DNA from: Ferruginibacter sp.
Lineage (GTDB): Bacteria > Bacteroidota > Bacteroidia > Chitinophagales > Chitinophagaceae
DNA: 64,000 nucleotides
Assembly (NCBI GenBank): GCA_025963635.1
Contig: JAOQAK010000024.1
Span: 16,144 to 80,143 of the forward strand
Reading direction: 5' to 3'
Shown here: positions 56,559-64,000 of the stretch, in pieces
How the letters are laid out: the number at the start of each line of letters is the position of its first letter
How positions within the stretch are numbered: position 1 is the first letter of the stretch
Translations under genes and position numbers: made by a program
Notes under the pieces: model-generated
Seen by the model: the letters and a program-made list of their open reading frames with translations, nothing else
What the model was told of the DNA's origin: nothing
The model's database searches: none

Positions 56559-56948
56559 ATGGCAACAATTTCAAATTTTGAGGATTTGGAAATATGGCAA
56601 CTTGCCAGGCAGCAGGCTGTTGAGGTTTATCAATTGTATATCATTGAGCCATTTTCACGGGATTGGGAACTAAAAAATCAAATCAATGCGGCTTCCGGTT
56701 CGGTAATGGATAATATTGCAGAAGGGTTTGAACGCTCAGGCAACAAGGAGTTTTTAAATTTTTTGTTGATCGCAAAAGGTTCCAACGGACAAGTAAGATC
56801 ACAACTGTACAGGGCATTTGACAGGAAATATATAACAGAAGAAAAATTTGATGAGTTAAAAAACAAATGCTTAACAATTAGTAAAAAGATCACCTCATTC
56901 ATAAAATATTTAAAAGATTCTGAAAAAAAAGGATTTCGATATAGCTGA
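56559..56948 (+). CDS. Four-helix-bundle protein (23S rRNA intervening-sequence family)
   Basis: This 129-aa protein is of the TIGR02436/S23 family: FEDLEIWQLARQQAVEVYQL, LKNQINAASGSVMDNIAEGF, SGNKEFLNFLLIAKGSNGQV and the helical C-terminus. Founding members are encoded inside intervening sequences of 23S rRNA in some spirochaetes and Coxiella, and relatives include the Avd accessory protein of diversity-generating retroelements. The function is undefined. The gene is inserted inside the xylose block, yet it has its own flanking inverted heptamer arrays 20 bp before and 4 bp after it, which suggests it arrived as a unit. Confidence 0.85.
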   Translation: MATISNFEDLEIWQLARQQAVEVYQLYIIEPFSRDWELKNQINAASGSVMDNIAEGFERSGNKEFLNFLLIAKGSNGQVRSQLYRAFDRKYITEEKFDELKNKCLTISKKITSFIKYLKDSEKKGFRYS

Positions 56949-56952
56949 AGTG

Positions 56953-57001
56953 CTTCAACCTTCAACTTTCAACCTTCAACTTTCAACCTTCAACTTTCAA
57001 C
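56953..57001. repeat. YTTCAAC heptamer array, right arm
   Basis: Seven perfect 7-nt units, alternating CTTCAAC and TTTCAAC after an initial CTTCAAC pair. It is the reverse complement of the left array and starts 4 bp after the four-helix-bundle stop codon. It ends 12 bp before the next gene. Confidence 0.93.
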
Positions 57002-57013
57002 TTTAAAACACAA

Positions 57014-57673
57014 ATGCTAAAAAAGCCCGCTTTCCTCTTCGACTTAAACGGCACCATGATCAATGATATGCACTATCACATACAATCATGGCACGACATT
57101 CTGAATTGCCTCGGGGCGAATATCAGTATGGAGCAAATGAAGGCTGAATGTTACGGAAAAAACGAAGAATTACTTGAGCGCATGTTACCCGGCAGGCTAT
57201 CCGCTGACGAAAAATTAAAAATGTCATTTGAAAAGGAAAGGGCCTACCAGGATGCATTTAGGCCCGAACTCAAATTGATCAATGGGCTTCATAGCTTTTT
57301 GAAAACAGCCAAAGAACATCATATCCGCATGGCGATTGGTTCGGCGGCGATCATGTTTAATATCGACTTTGTATTGGACGGATCAAATATCCGTCCTTTT
57401 TTTGATGCCCTTGTGAGTGCAGATGATGTATCCTTTAGTAAACCCCACCCCGAAACATATCTTTCATGTGCTGCCTTGCTGGGCGAAGATCCGGCCAATT
57501 GCATTGTATTCGAAGACTCTCCCAAAGGAATCGAATCAGCAGCCAATGCCGGCATGCGTGCTGTTGTATTAACCACCATGCACACTAAAGACGAATTTGC
57601 CCAATACGATAACATCATTTGTTTTGCCGCGGATTATACCGATAAACAATTATATACATTGTTTAGTGAATAA
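57014..57673 (+). CDS. HAD-family hydrolase, beta-phosphoglucomutase-like
   Basis: This 219-aa HAD protein has motif I FLFDLNGTMIND with nucleophile Asp10, but Asn at 12 where the general acid/base Asp normally stands. Motif II is IGSAAIMFN. Motif III/IV are KPHPETYLSCAALLGEDPAN and IVFEDSPKGIESAANAGMRA. The cap domain of beta-phosphoglucomutase-like phosphatases lies at about 17-85. It sits between xylA and the symporter, so a role in sugar-phosphate turnover in the xylose pathway is plausible. The Asn substitution could reduce or change phosphatase turnover. Confidence 0.82.
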   Translation: MLKKPAFLFDLNGTMINDMHYHIQSWHDILNCLGANISMEQMKAECYGKNEELLERMLPGRLSADEKLKMSFEKERAYQDAFRPELKLINGLHSFLKTAKEHHIRMAIGSAAIMFNIDFVLDGSNIRPFFDALVSADDVSFSKPHPETYLSCAALLGEDPANCIVFEDSPKGIESAANAGMRAVVLTTMHTKDEFAQYDNIICFAADYTDKQLYTLFSE

Positions 57674-57805
57674 TACTGTCGCTCCTTATCTCCCGCAATG
57701 TCTCCGAACGTAAGCGTAACCGGAAGTTTGCATTGCTGAACGGGAATACTTTTTTTTTTGAAATCTCACGCCAATAATTTCACCAAACCAAAAATTTAAA
57801 ATTCA

Positions 57806-59491
57806 ATGAATGCTTTAAAAACCCAGGATTATTTTGTGTTCCTCATTTATTTTTTAATCGTTGCGGGATATGGATATATGGTATACCGCAAAAAGAAGAA
57901 AGCCACCGTATCTGCTTCACACGATTATTTCCTGGCAGAAGGATCGCTTACCTGGTGGGCGATCGGCGCCTCATTGATAGCAAGTAATATCAGTGCGGAA
58001 CAATTTATCGGCATGAGTGGCAATGGTTTTAAAATGGGCCTGGCCATATCAACCTATGAATGGATGGCAGCAGCAACCTTGATGATTGTGGCGATATTCT
58101 TCATCCCGGTTTACCTGAAAAATAAGATATATACCATGCCGCAGTTTTTAAACCAGCGGTACAATTCAACCGTGGCGATGATCATGGCGGTATTCTGGTT
58201 GTTGTTGTATGTGATCGTAAATCTTACTTCCATTTTATACCTCGGCGCGCTTGCAATCAGCAGCATCTCCGGTCTTAACCTTTATGTGTGCATGTACGGA
58301 CTGGCAATCTTCGCCATCATTATTACACTTGGTGGTATGAAAGTAATCGGGTACACGGATGTGATACAGGTTTTCTTTTTGATCCTCGGCGGATTGGTGA
58401 CCACCTATATTGCGCTTACCATGGTTGCGGATCATTATCATACCAGCGGCGTGATCAATGGCTTTAAAATGATGATGGAAAAATCAGATGATCATTTCCA
58501 CATGATCTTTAAAAACGGGGATGAAAATTATCCAAGTCTACCCGGACTTACAGTATTGGTGGGAGGAATGTGGATCGTAAATTTAAACTATTGGGGATGC
58601 AATCAATACATTACCCAGCGGGCGCTCGGAGCAGATCTTAAAACCGCGAGAAGTGGTATTTTATTTGCCGCTTTTCTGAAGCTTTTAATGCCAGTGATAG
58701 TAGTGTTGCCAGGCATTGCAGCCTATGTATTGTACCAGGAAGGATATTTCCATACAGAGATGATGGTGAATGGCGAATTGGTGCAGGACAAAGCCTATCC
58801 TGTTTTATTAAATCTTTTACCATCCGGTTTAAAAGGCCTTGCATTTGCGGCGTTAACCGCTGCTATTGTGGCTTCGCTTGCCGGAAAGGCCAATAGCATC
58901 TCCACCATATTTACTTTGGACATTTACAAGAAAAAACTAAACGTCAACGCTTCAGAACAGCAACTGGTAAAAACGGGTAAGATTGCGGTTTGGACAGCCA
59001 TGCTGATCGCCTGTCTTTTATCCCCGTTCATGGGTATCGATAAAAAGGGAGGGTTCGAATTTATCCAGGAATATACAGGCTTTGTAAGTCCGGGTATTTT
59101 TGCGATGTTCATACTTGGTTTCTTTTGGAAGAAGACAACTTCCAATGCAGCGCTGTTTGCGACTATTGGTGGTTTTGCCTTGTCGATCTTTTTTAAATTT
59201 ATTCCCTCTATCGTTAACCTTTCGTTCCTTGAACCACTTGGTTTCGCAACGCTTGTGAAACAACCGGGAGGCAATTCTTTATACGAAATTCCGTTTTTGG
59301 ACAGGATGGGTTTTGTGTTCATCATTTGCGTGATCGTAATGTATATCATCAGCATGTTTGAAAACCGCCGTGGTGTTAAAACCAACGGGCTCGAAGTAGA
59401 CAGCACCATGTTTAAAATGAACAACGGGTTTGCGGTAGGGGCGCTGATCATCGGCGGTGTGCTGGTGGCATTGTATTCATTCTTCTGGTAG
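57806..59491 (+). CDS. Sodium/solute symporter (SSS family), probable xylose transporter
   Basis: This 561-aa transporter has about 14 membrane helices. SSS/SGLT-family blocks include AEGSLTWWAIGASLIASNIS, SAEQFIGMSGNGFKMGLAI, YTMPQFLNQRYNSTVAMIM, GGMKVIGYTDVIQVFFLILG and YWGCNQYITQRALGA. The AALTAAIVASLAGKANSIST block is the sodium-site region. Members of this branch move sugars with sodium. Its place as last gene of the xylose block makes xylose the likely substrate; this is inference from context. An intrinsic terminator follows 23 bp after the stop. Confidence 0.9.
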   Translation: MNALKTQDYFVFLIYFLIVAGYGYMVYRKKKKATVSASHDYFLAEGSLTWWAIGASLIASNISAEQFIGMSGNGFKMGLAISTYEWMAAATLMIVAIFFIPVYLKNKIYTMPQFLNQRYNSTVAMIMAVFWLLLYVIVNLTSILYLGALAISSISGLNLYVCMYGLAIFAIIITLGGMKVIGYTDVIQVFFLILGGLVTTYIALTMVADHYHTSGVINGFKMMMEKSDDHFHMIFKNGDENYPSLPGLTVLVGGMWIVNLNYWGCNQYITQRALGADLKTARSGILFAAFLKLLMPVIVVLPGIAAYVLYQEGYFHTEMMVNGELVQDKAYPVLLNLLPSGLKGLAFAALTAAIVASLAGKANSISTIFTLDIYKKKLNVNASEQQLVKTGKIAVWTAMLIACLLSPFMGIDKKGGFEFIQEYTGFVSPGIFAMFILGFFWKKTTSNAALFATIGGFALSIFFKFIPSIVNLSFLEPLGFATLVKQPGGNSLYEIPFLDRMGFVFIICVIVMYIISMFENRRGVKTNGLEVDSTMFKMNNGFAVGALIIGGVLVALYSFFW

Positions 59492-59513
59492 CAGAAAATA
59501 ACTTGTGTAAAAC

Positions 59514-59545
59514 AAACAGGTAATCTATAAACGGTTACCTGTTTT
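59514..59545 (+). terminator. Intrinsic terminator at the end of the xylose block
   Basis: A 10-bp stem AAACAGGTAA/TTACCTGTTT with an 11-nt loop ends in TTTT. It closes the run of genes that begins with xylB. Confidence 0.8.
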
Positions 59546-59688
59546 AGTTTGCGGTCTTTAGATTATTTGTTTACCGGCAATCGTATTTCATGGCATCGAC
59601 ATCGGCGTCCGCCTCGGCGGATCAAAATTGGTTTTTCATGGCATCATTGAATCCACCGGGCAAGAGGCAAACAGCGAAAAGTATTTGT

Positions 59689-59730
59689 CTTCAACCTTCA
59701 ACCAAAAACCTTCAACCTTCAACCATCAAC
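59689..59730. repeat. Third CTTCAAC heptamer array, without a four-helix-bundle gene
   Basis: Six 7-nt units in phase: CTTCAAC, CTTCAAC, CAAAAAC, CTTCAAC, CTTCAAC, CATCAAC. It has the orientation of the right arm at 56953-57001. It lies 83 bp upstream of the xdhC-like start. Upstream, around 59610-59625, is a small palindrome TCCGCC-TC-GGCGGA. Confidence 0.85.
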
Positions 59731-59812
59731 CACTATATTTGTTACAAATTAAAGGTGCTTGTCTTCGTAAATGAATGCAAACGAGGCATCAGCAAATAAG
59801 GATCATACGATT

Positions 59813-60934
59813 ATGAAAGAAATAAAAGCGATCGTTAAAGCTTACAATTCCATCGATACTGTCAATACAAGCGCAGCATTGGCAACAGTTGTAAGGGTAG
59901 AGGGATCATCCTACCGGCGGACAGGTGCAAGGATGCTCGTACTCGATAATGGGATATGGGTGGGCGGCATCAGCGGTGGTTGCCTGGAAGGCGATGCACT
60001 AAAGAGGGCGAGACTCGCCATGGCAAAATCAGTATCCACCTTAATAACCTACGACACCACAGAAGAGGATGCCTACCAGATTGGGGTAGGGTTGGGGTGC
60101 AATGGTATAATTGATGTATTGTTTACTCCGCTGAATTTCCAGGATAAAAACAACCCCGTCGAAATTCTAAAAGCATGTATATCAGCCAGCAGGCAAACAC
60201 ATGTATTGATCACTGTTACCCGCCTTGAAGGAAACTGGGAGGGGATAAAAACAGGTGATGTAATAAAATTCTCCGGAGCCGAATGCCTGGATATCCTGTA
60301 CGATGAAGGAGCAGCCAAAAAAATGCTGAATTCGATCAATGACCAACTTACCGAAAGCAAGTCAATGCCGCGAAAATTCTCATCGGAGGATGGCAGCGTC
60401 ATCGAAGCGTTTATCGAAATACTTCCCCCGGAGATCAATATTGTAATAATTGGTTACCAGTACGATGTGTACCCATTCAGCAGGTTAATGAAAGAAATCG
60501 GCTGGCGGGTAACCATCGTTGCCAATCCACAAAAGCTGAATACAAAAATTACCCAGATTGCTGACGAAGTGATATCGCCGGAAGGGCTCGATCTACTTAC
60601 AGTTGATGACCATACAGTAATCGTCTTAATGTCTCACGATTATAAAACTGATAAATACAATTTACCAAAAGCCCTGGCAACGAAGGCTCCGTATATCGGA
60701 ATCCTTGGCCCAAGAACCCGTTCAGAAAGGATTTTGCGGGAACTGGAAGAAGACGGGTATTCAATTTTGCCGAAAGATCTAAGCAGGATATACGCCCCGG
60801 TTGGGCTGGATATCGGCGCCGTTACTCCCGAAGAAATTGCCTTGTCACTCGCCGCCGAAGTGAAGGCGTCGCTTTCCAACAGAGAAGGCGGTTTTTTGAG
60901 GCTGCGAAAAAGCAGCATACATGAAAGGGGATAA
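59813..60934 (+). CDS. XdhC-family molybdenum cofactor maturation protein
   Basis: This protein of about 373 aa starts at the ATG at 59813 (MKEIKAIVKAYNSIDTVNTS); the in-frame ATG at 59771 gives an unusual polar extension. The N-terminal XdhC_CoxI domain (about 10-85) shows LATVVRVEGSSYRRTGARML, WVGGISGGCLEGD and GVGLGCNGIIDVLF. The C-terminal Rossmann domain (about 215-355) shows VIIGYQYDVYPFSRLMKEIG, YIGILGPRTRSERIL and APVGLDIGAVTPEEIALSLA. In the family, XdhC binds and helps sulfurate the molybdenum cofactor before insertion into xanthine-dehydrogenase-type enzymes. Its likely client is encoded at 41.6-44.2 kb. Confidence 0.9.
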   Translation: MKEIKAIVKAYNSIDTVNTSAALATVVRVEGSSYRRTGARMLVLDNGIWVGGISGGCLEGDALKRARLAMAKSVSTLITYDTTEEDAYQIGVGLGCNGIIDVLFTPLNFQDKNNPVEILKACISASRQTHVLITVTRLEGNWEGIKTGDVIKFSGAECLDILYDEGAAKKMLNSINDQLTESKSMPRKFSSEDGSVIEAFIEILPPEINIVIIGYQYDVYPFSRLMKEIGWRVTIVANPQKLNTKITQIADEVISPEGLDLLTVDDHTVIVLMSHDYKTDKYNLPKALATKAPYIGILGPRTRSERILRELEEDGYSILPKDLSRIYAPVGLDIGAVTPEEIALSLAAEVKASLSNREGGFLRLRKSSIHERG

Positions 60935-61357
60935 ATTTGGAGACACAAACCGCCTTAATTGATTTTACTTATACCACTTCTCTTCTTAATATTATTGTCC
61001 TTTAAGATATGATAATTGGTCGTTAACGAATTGTAAAAAAAAATTAACAATTTTATTTGTTTTCTTCCCAAACTCCTCTATATTCGTTGCTGATTAATTG
61101 CCGTAGAAATCCTCTCTTATAAAAAAACCTGTCTAAAATTCAGGTTCCTACAATCCCACTATCGAAATTGTTTTATCCTCTTAAAAACACAGTTTAGTTT
61201 ATATTCCTTCCGAATAGTACTTACCTGTTTTAATTATTTATACTCCATTGCCCTGCGAATGCTTTGCAAAGGATTTTTGTGTGATCGTAAATTAACAAAC
61301 TGAAACCGCCCCTGAACCAGGCACTTTATAATAAAACCTCACCTTCAAATCTGCATT
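60935..61357. other. Intergenic region before the large surface-protein gene
   Basis: 423 AT-rich bases with no supported ORF. An imperfect hairpin (AATTGT-A9-TTAACAATTTT, near 61028-61052) could be the terminator of the XdhC gene. The rest presumably contains the promoter of the long gene that follows. Confidence 0.45.
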
Positions 61358-64000
61358 ATGAGTAAGATTTTTACTTCTATTACACTCGCGTTTATTTTGT
61401 TTTTGTCCATCGGCGCATTGAATGTGCAGGGGCAGGCAACTGTAACAACTGATAAGCCGGATTATGCGCCGAGGTCAAATGCCGTCTTCACTGGTAGTGG
61501 CTTTCAACCGGGCGAAGATGTTGTATTAAAAGTAAAAAACCTTTTTCGCGCCTGCAATACGGTCACCTCGGATTCTTCTTATTTGCCATGGACGGTAACA
61601 GCAGATGCAAATGGCGGGTTTGTAGCTAATTGGATAGTTTGTGATTGTCTAGGCGATTCATTACGATTGAAAGCTACTGGACAAACCTCAGGGCTAATTG
61701 CATATGCTTTGTTTTCGGATGCGAAGAACTGGGATAATGGTGGGGATGGAATTAATTGGAGCAGTGCAAATAATTGGAATCCAAATGGAGTTCCAACCAA
61801 CGGGGATGGCATTATTACCATAGGAGGGCCGAATACGGTTACGCTTGATATAAATAATGCACAAAGTGCTTCACTTCAATTAGCAGATAATAATAATAGT
61901 ACTGCAAAGCTTCAATTTAATAACAATTCAAAATTAACGGTCAGTGGTGCAGTTACTTTTGGTAACGGTGGAAATGCTGCGAGAAAAGGCTCGGTTGATA
62001 TGACAAACGGAGGGACCTTAATTAGTACTGGATTTGTTGCGACAAATTTAGGCACATGGATACCCGGAACAGGAACGGTGCAGTTTACTGCTAGCAACAC
62101 TCTCCCAGCAGTTTTTTCGACATTTAATAATTTAGAAATTAATGGAGGAACCACATCGCTTGCAACTCCAACAACAATAAATGGAAGTCTGGTAATGACT
62201 TCCGGTATTTTAAATCTCGCCAACAATTCAACCTTCGCAGGTGATTTACAAGGTACCGCCAATATTACAAGCAATACGGTTGGCACATCTGTTTTGACAG
62301 TTGGCAACAACAATACAAGCACTACTTATTCTGGTGTTATTTCAAATGGAACAACACCCGCAACAATGATAGTGAGCCTTTCAAAAAATGGTAATGGCAC
62401 ACTGATACTCAGCGGAAGTAGTTCTTATAGTGGAGCTACCACAATTAGTTCAGGAGCCCTTAGTATTAATACAATACAAAATGTAAGTGGCGGAAACAGT
62501 TCATTAGGCGCACCAATAACAGTATCAAATGGAACAATTATCATAGGTGCAACAGGAATACTTCGCTATACAGGCTCAGGTCATTCCTCAAACCGTGTCA
62601 TTAATTTAACAGGGAGCGGAAGTACTCTCGATGCATCAGGCAGTGGTCTATTGACGTTAACCGGTGGCGTAATAGGAAATACTTTTAATTTAGAGCTTAG
62701 TGGGACGGGGAATGGTAATGAAGGTGGAGTAATTAATACTACATCAGGCGGAGTTACTAAATCCGGTAATGGAAAATGGACATTGTCAGGTGCAAATGCT
62801 TATACGGGGCCTACTAAGATTTCGGCTGGCACTTTGGAATTAGGTATTGCAAATGCCATTAAAACTGGCGCTGGCGGTGCCAGAAGTAATATAATATTGA
62901 ATGGTGGTACACTCAGTTCAGGTAATAGTGCCGGTTTTAACGATGGCACAACTGCTAACCCAATGGGCACACTTGAACTTTTAAATAGTTCTACTATTAA
63001 TTTAGGAACGGGAAATCATACAATAGCTTTTGCTGCAAGTAATGGTATTGCCTGGAATGCCGGTAATATTACGATTGCTGGTTGGTTAGGAGGATATAAC
63101 GGTAGCCCCGGTGGCGTTACTACCGGAAAAATATTTGTGGGCTCATCTTCTTCTGGATTAACTAATGCACAATTATCACAAATTCAGTTTAAGGATGCTA
63201 GTAATAATTTATTTCCTGCAATCATACTTTCAACAGGAGAAGTGGTTCCAGTCGGGAATTCAATTTCAAGCGGGACAATTACCGGTTCTCCTTTTTGCGG
63301 AGGTCAAACTGGTATTAACGTTCCTTTCACTTACGCCTTGTCATCTAATTTCCCAAGCGGCACCACCACTTTCACGGCTCAATTATCAAATAATTTATTT
63401 TCCTCATTCACATCTTTACAATCGGTTGCATCAGATGGCACCGGTAGTCAAACTATAAGTGTAATTATTCCTGCAGGAACCCAAGCAGGCAGCAATTATA
63501 GAATAAGAGTGGTAAGTAATACTCCTGCAATTAACGGGTCTCCTAATGGAGCGGACCTGACGATTGATATTATTTCTCCACTTATAACCTGTCCTGGAAA
63601 TATGACCGTTAACTGCCAGGATGATAATAGTTCCACGGCGACAGGGGTAGCTACAGCAACTGACAATTGTACACCTGCTGCCAATATCACCATCACGCAG
63701 ACCGAGACCAGTACTTACAGCGCTGACCCATTCAATGTGCTGCATTATAATTACGTGATCACCAGGACCTGGAAGGCTACAGATGTTGCAGGTAATTTCT
63801 CTACCTGCCCGCAGACCATTACGGTTCATGATGTGACCAAACCGGTCCTGGGCACTATACCAACAGATGTAACAGTGAACTGCGATGCAGTTCCTGCGGC
63901 AGCAGTGGTAAGCGCTACAGACAACTGTGATCCTGCACCGGCAGTATCACTGAATGAAGTGAGCACACAGGTTGGCTCTGTTACAGCAGCAGGTCATTAC
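61358..64000 (+). CDS. Large secreted repeat protein (autotransporter-type beta strand and HYR repeats), 3' incomplete
   Basis: An open frame of 881 codons starts at the ATG at 61358 and is still open at the window end. A signal peptide (SKIFTSITLAFILFLSIGAL) is followed by VTTDKPDYAPRSNAVFTGSG, a domain common at the start of Bacteroidota surface proteins. From about residue 120 to 590 there are glycine/asparagine/threonine-rich beta repeats, including autotransporter-associated-strand types (NGNGTLILSGSSSYSGATTI; GNGKWTLSGANAYTGPTKIS). From about 745, HYR/immunoglobulin-like repeats begin (ITCPGNMTVNCQDD; LGTIPTDVTVNCDAVPA). It is a likely type IX secretion cargo with its sorting tag beyond the window; that is inference. 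Confidence 0.85.
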   Translation, partial: MSKIFTSITLAFILFLSIGALNVQGQATVTTDKPDYAPRSNAVFTGSGFQPGEDVVLKVKNLFRACNTVTSDSSYLPWTVTADANGGFVANWIVCDCLGDSLRLKATGQTSGLIAYALFSDAKNWDNGGDGINWSSANNWNPNGVPTNGDGIITIGGPNTVTLDINNAQSASLQLADNNNSTAKLQFNNNSKLTVSGAVTFGNGGNAARKGSVDMTNGGTLISTGFVATNLGTWIPGTGTVQFTASNTLPAVFSTFNNLEINGGTTSLATPTTINGSLVMTSGILNLANNSTFAGDLQGTANITSNTVGTSVLTVGNNNTSTTYSGVISNGTTPATMIVSLSKNGNGTLILSGSSSYSGATTISSGALSINTIQNVSGGNSSLGAPITVSNGTIIIGATGILRYTGSGHSSNRVINLTGSGSTLDASGSGLLTLTGGVIGNTFNLELSGTGNGNEGGVINTTSGGVTKSGNGKWTLSGANAYTGPTKISAGTLELGIANAIKTGAGGARSNIILNGGTLSSGNSAGFNDGTTANPMGTLELLNSSTINLGTGNHTIAFAASNGIAWNAGNITIAGWLGGYNGSPGGVTTGKIFVGSSSSGLTNAQLSQIQFKDASNNLFPAIILSTGEVVPVGNSISSGTITGSPFCGGQTGINVPFTYALSSNFPSGTTTFTAQLSNNLFSSFTSLQSVASDGTGSQTISVIIPAGTQAGSNYRIRVVSNTPAINGSPNGADLTIDIISPLITCPGNMTVNCQDDNSSTATGVATATDNCTPAANITITQTETSTYSADPFNVLHYNYVITRTWKATDVAGNFSTCPQTITVHDVTKPVLGTIPTDVTVNCDAVPAAAVVSATDNCDPAPAVSLNEVSTQVGSVTAAGHY

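Noticed and set aside
56559..56948. Four-helix-bundle gene as Avd of a diversity-generating retroelement
   Set aside because: No reverse transcriptase, template repeat or variable repeat was seen nearby; the general TIGR02436 family is the safer call.
56483..59730. Heptamer arrays as a CRISPR array
   Set aside because: Units are 7 nt with no spacers and no cas genes are in the window.

Overview
The window comes from a Bacteroidota chromosome, most likely a Chitinophagaceae-type soil or freshwater bacterium. The support is two SusC/SusD outer-membrane pairs, an ECF sigma/FecR pair with a DUF4974-type tail, a T9SS-type C-terminal fragment, a Bacteroidota-style split KdpD and generally AT-rich intergenic DNA. 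The genus call is inference from protein style only.

Layout: (1) 0.6-5.8 kb, minus strand: a Wadjet-type plasmid-defence operon jetB-jetC-jetD with no recognisable jetA. (2) 5.9-12.4 kb: ECF sigma, FecR anti-sigma, SusC and SusD. (3) 12.5-22.4 kb: secreted beta-propeller/phosphoesterase, YdcF-like protein, secreted propeller-like protein, second SusC/SusD pair, then a strong terminator. (4) 22.8-32.2 kb: a potassium-uptake locus with a sigma-54-dependent response regulator, a candidate enhancer dyad and a -24/-12 promoter, two tiny membrane ORFs (the second is kdpF), kdpA, kdpB, kdpC, the KdpD sensor domain as a separate protein, and a histidine kinase. (5) 32.4-41.5 kb: an accessory and decaying region. 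It holds a DUF1016 nuclease with palindromic in-frame repeats, a frameshifted tyrosine integrase, a tRNA-Arg(ACG) with a decayed partial copy beside it, and a run of broken genes (relaxase-like, DODA dioxygenase, alpha/beta hydrolase, flavin-binding split barrel, membrane protein, phytanoyl-CoA dioxygenase). (6) 41.6-50.9 kb: molybdenum hydroxylase pair, sialate O-acetylesterase, ApbE, SUMF1-domain protein, Gfo/Idh/MocA oxidoreductase, DinB. (7) 51.3-59.5 kb: hydroxyacid dehydrogenase, AraC regulator, and a xylose block (xylB, xylA, four-helix-bundle gene inside inverted heptamer arrays, HAD phosphatase, sodium/solute symporter). (8) 59.8-64 kb: XdhC-family protein and the first 881 codons of a large secreted repeat protein that runs off the window.

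How the parts work together: the jet genes would form an SMC-family complex that recognises and cuts plasmid DNA, if a kleisin is supplied from elsewhere. The sigma-54 regulator and the membrane kinase probably form the two-component pair for the Kdp pump. The xylose genes cover uptake, isomerisation and phosphorylation under an AraC regulator, with a perfect 13-bp dyad between regulator and operon. The XdhC-family protein probably matures the molybdenum hydroxylase encoded about 16 kb away.

The observations most worth following are: the four-helix-bundle gene framed by inverted 7-nt repeat arrays; the predicted sigma-54 control of kdp; the jetA-less Wadjet operon; and the two palindromic in-frame insertions in the DUF1016 nuclease gene. 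All assignments were made by reading the sequence; no database search was run.
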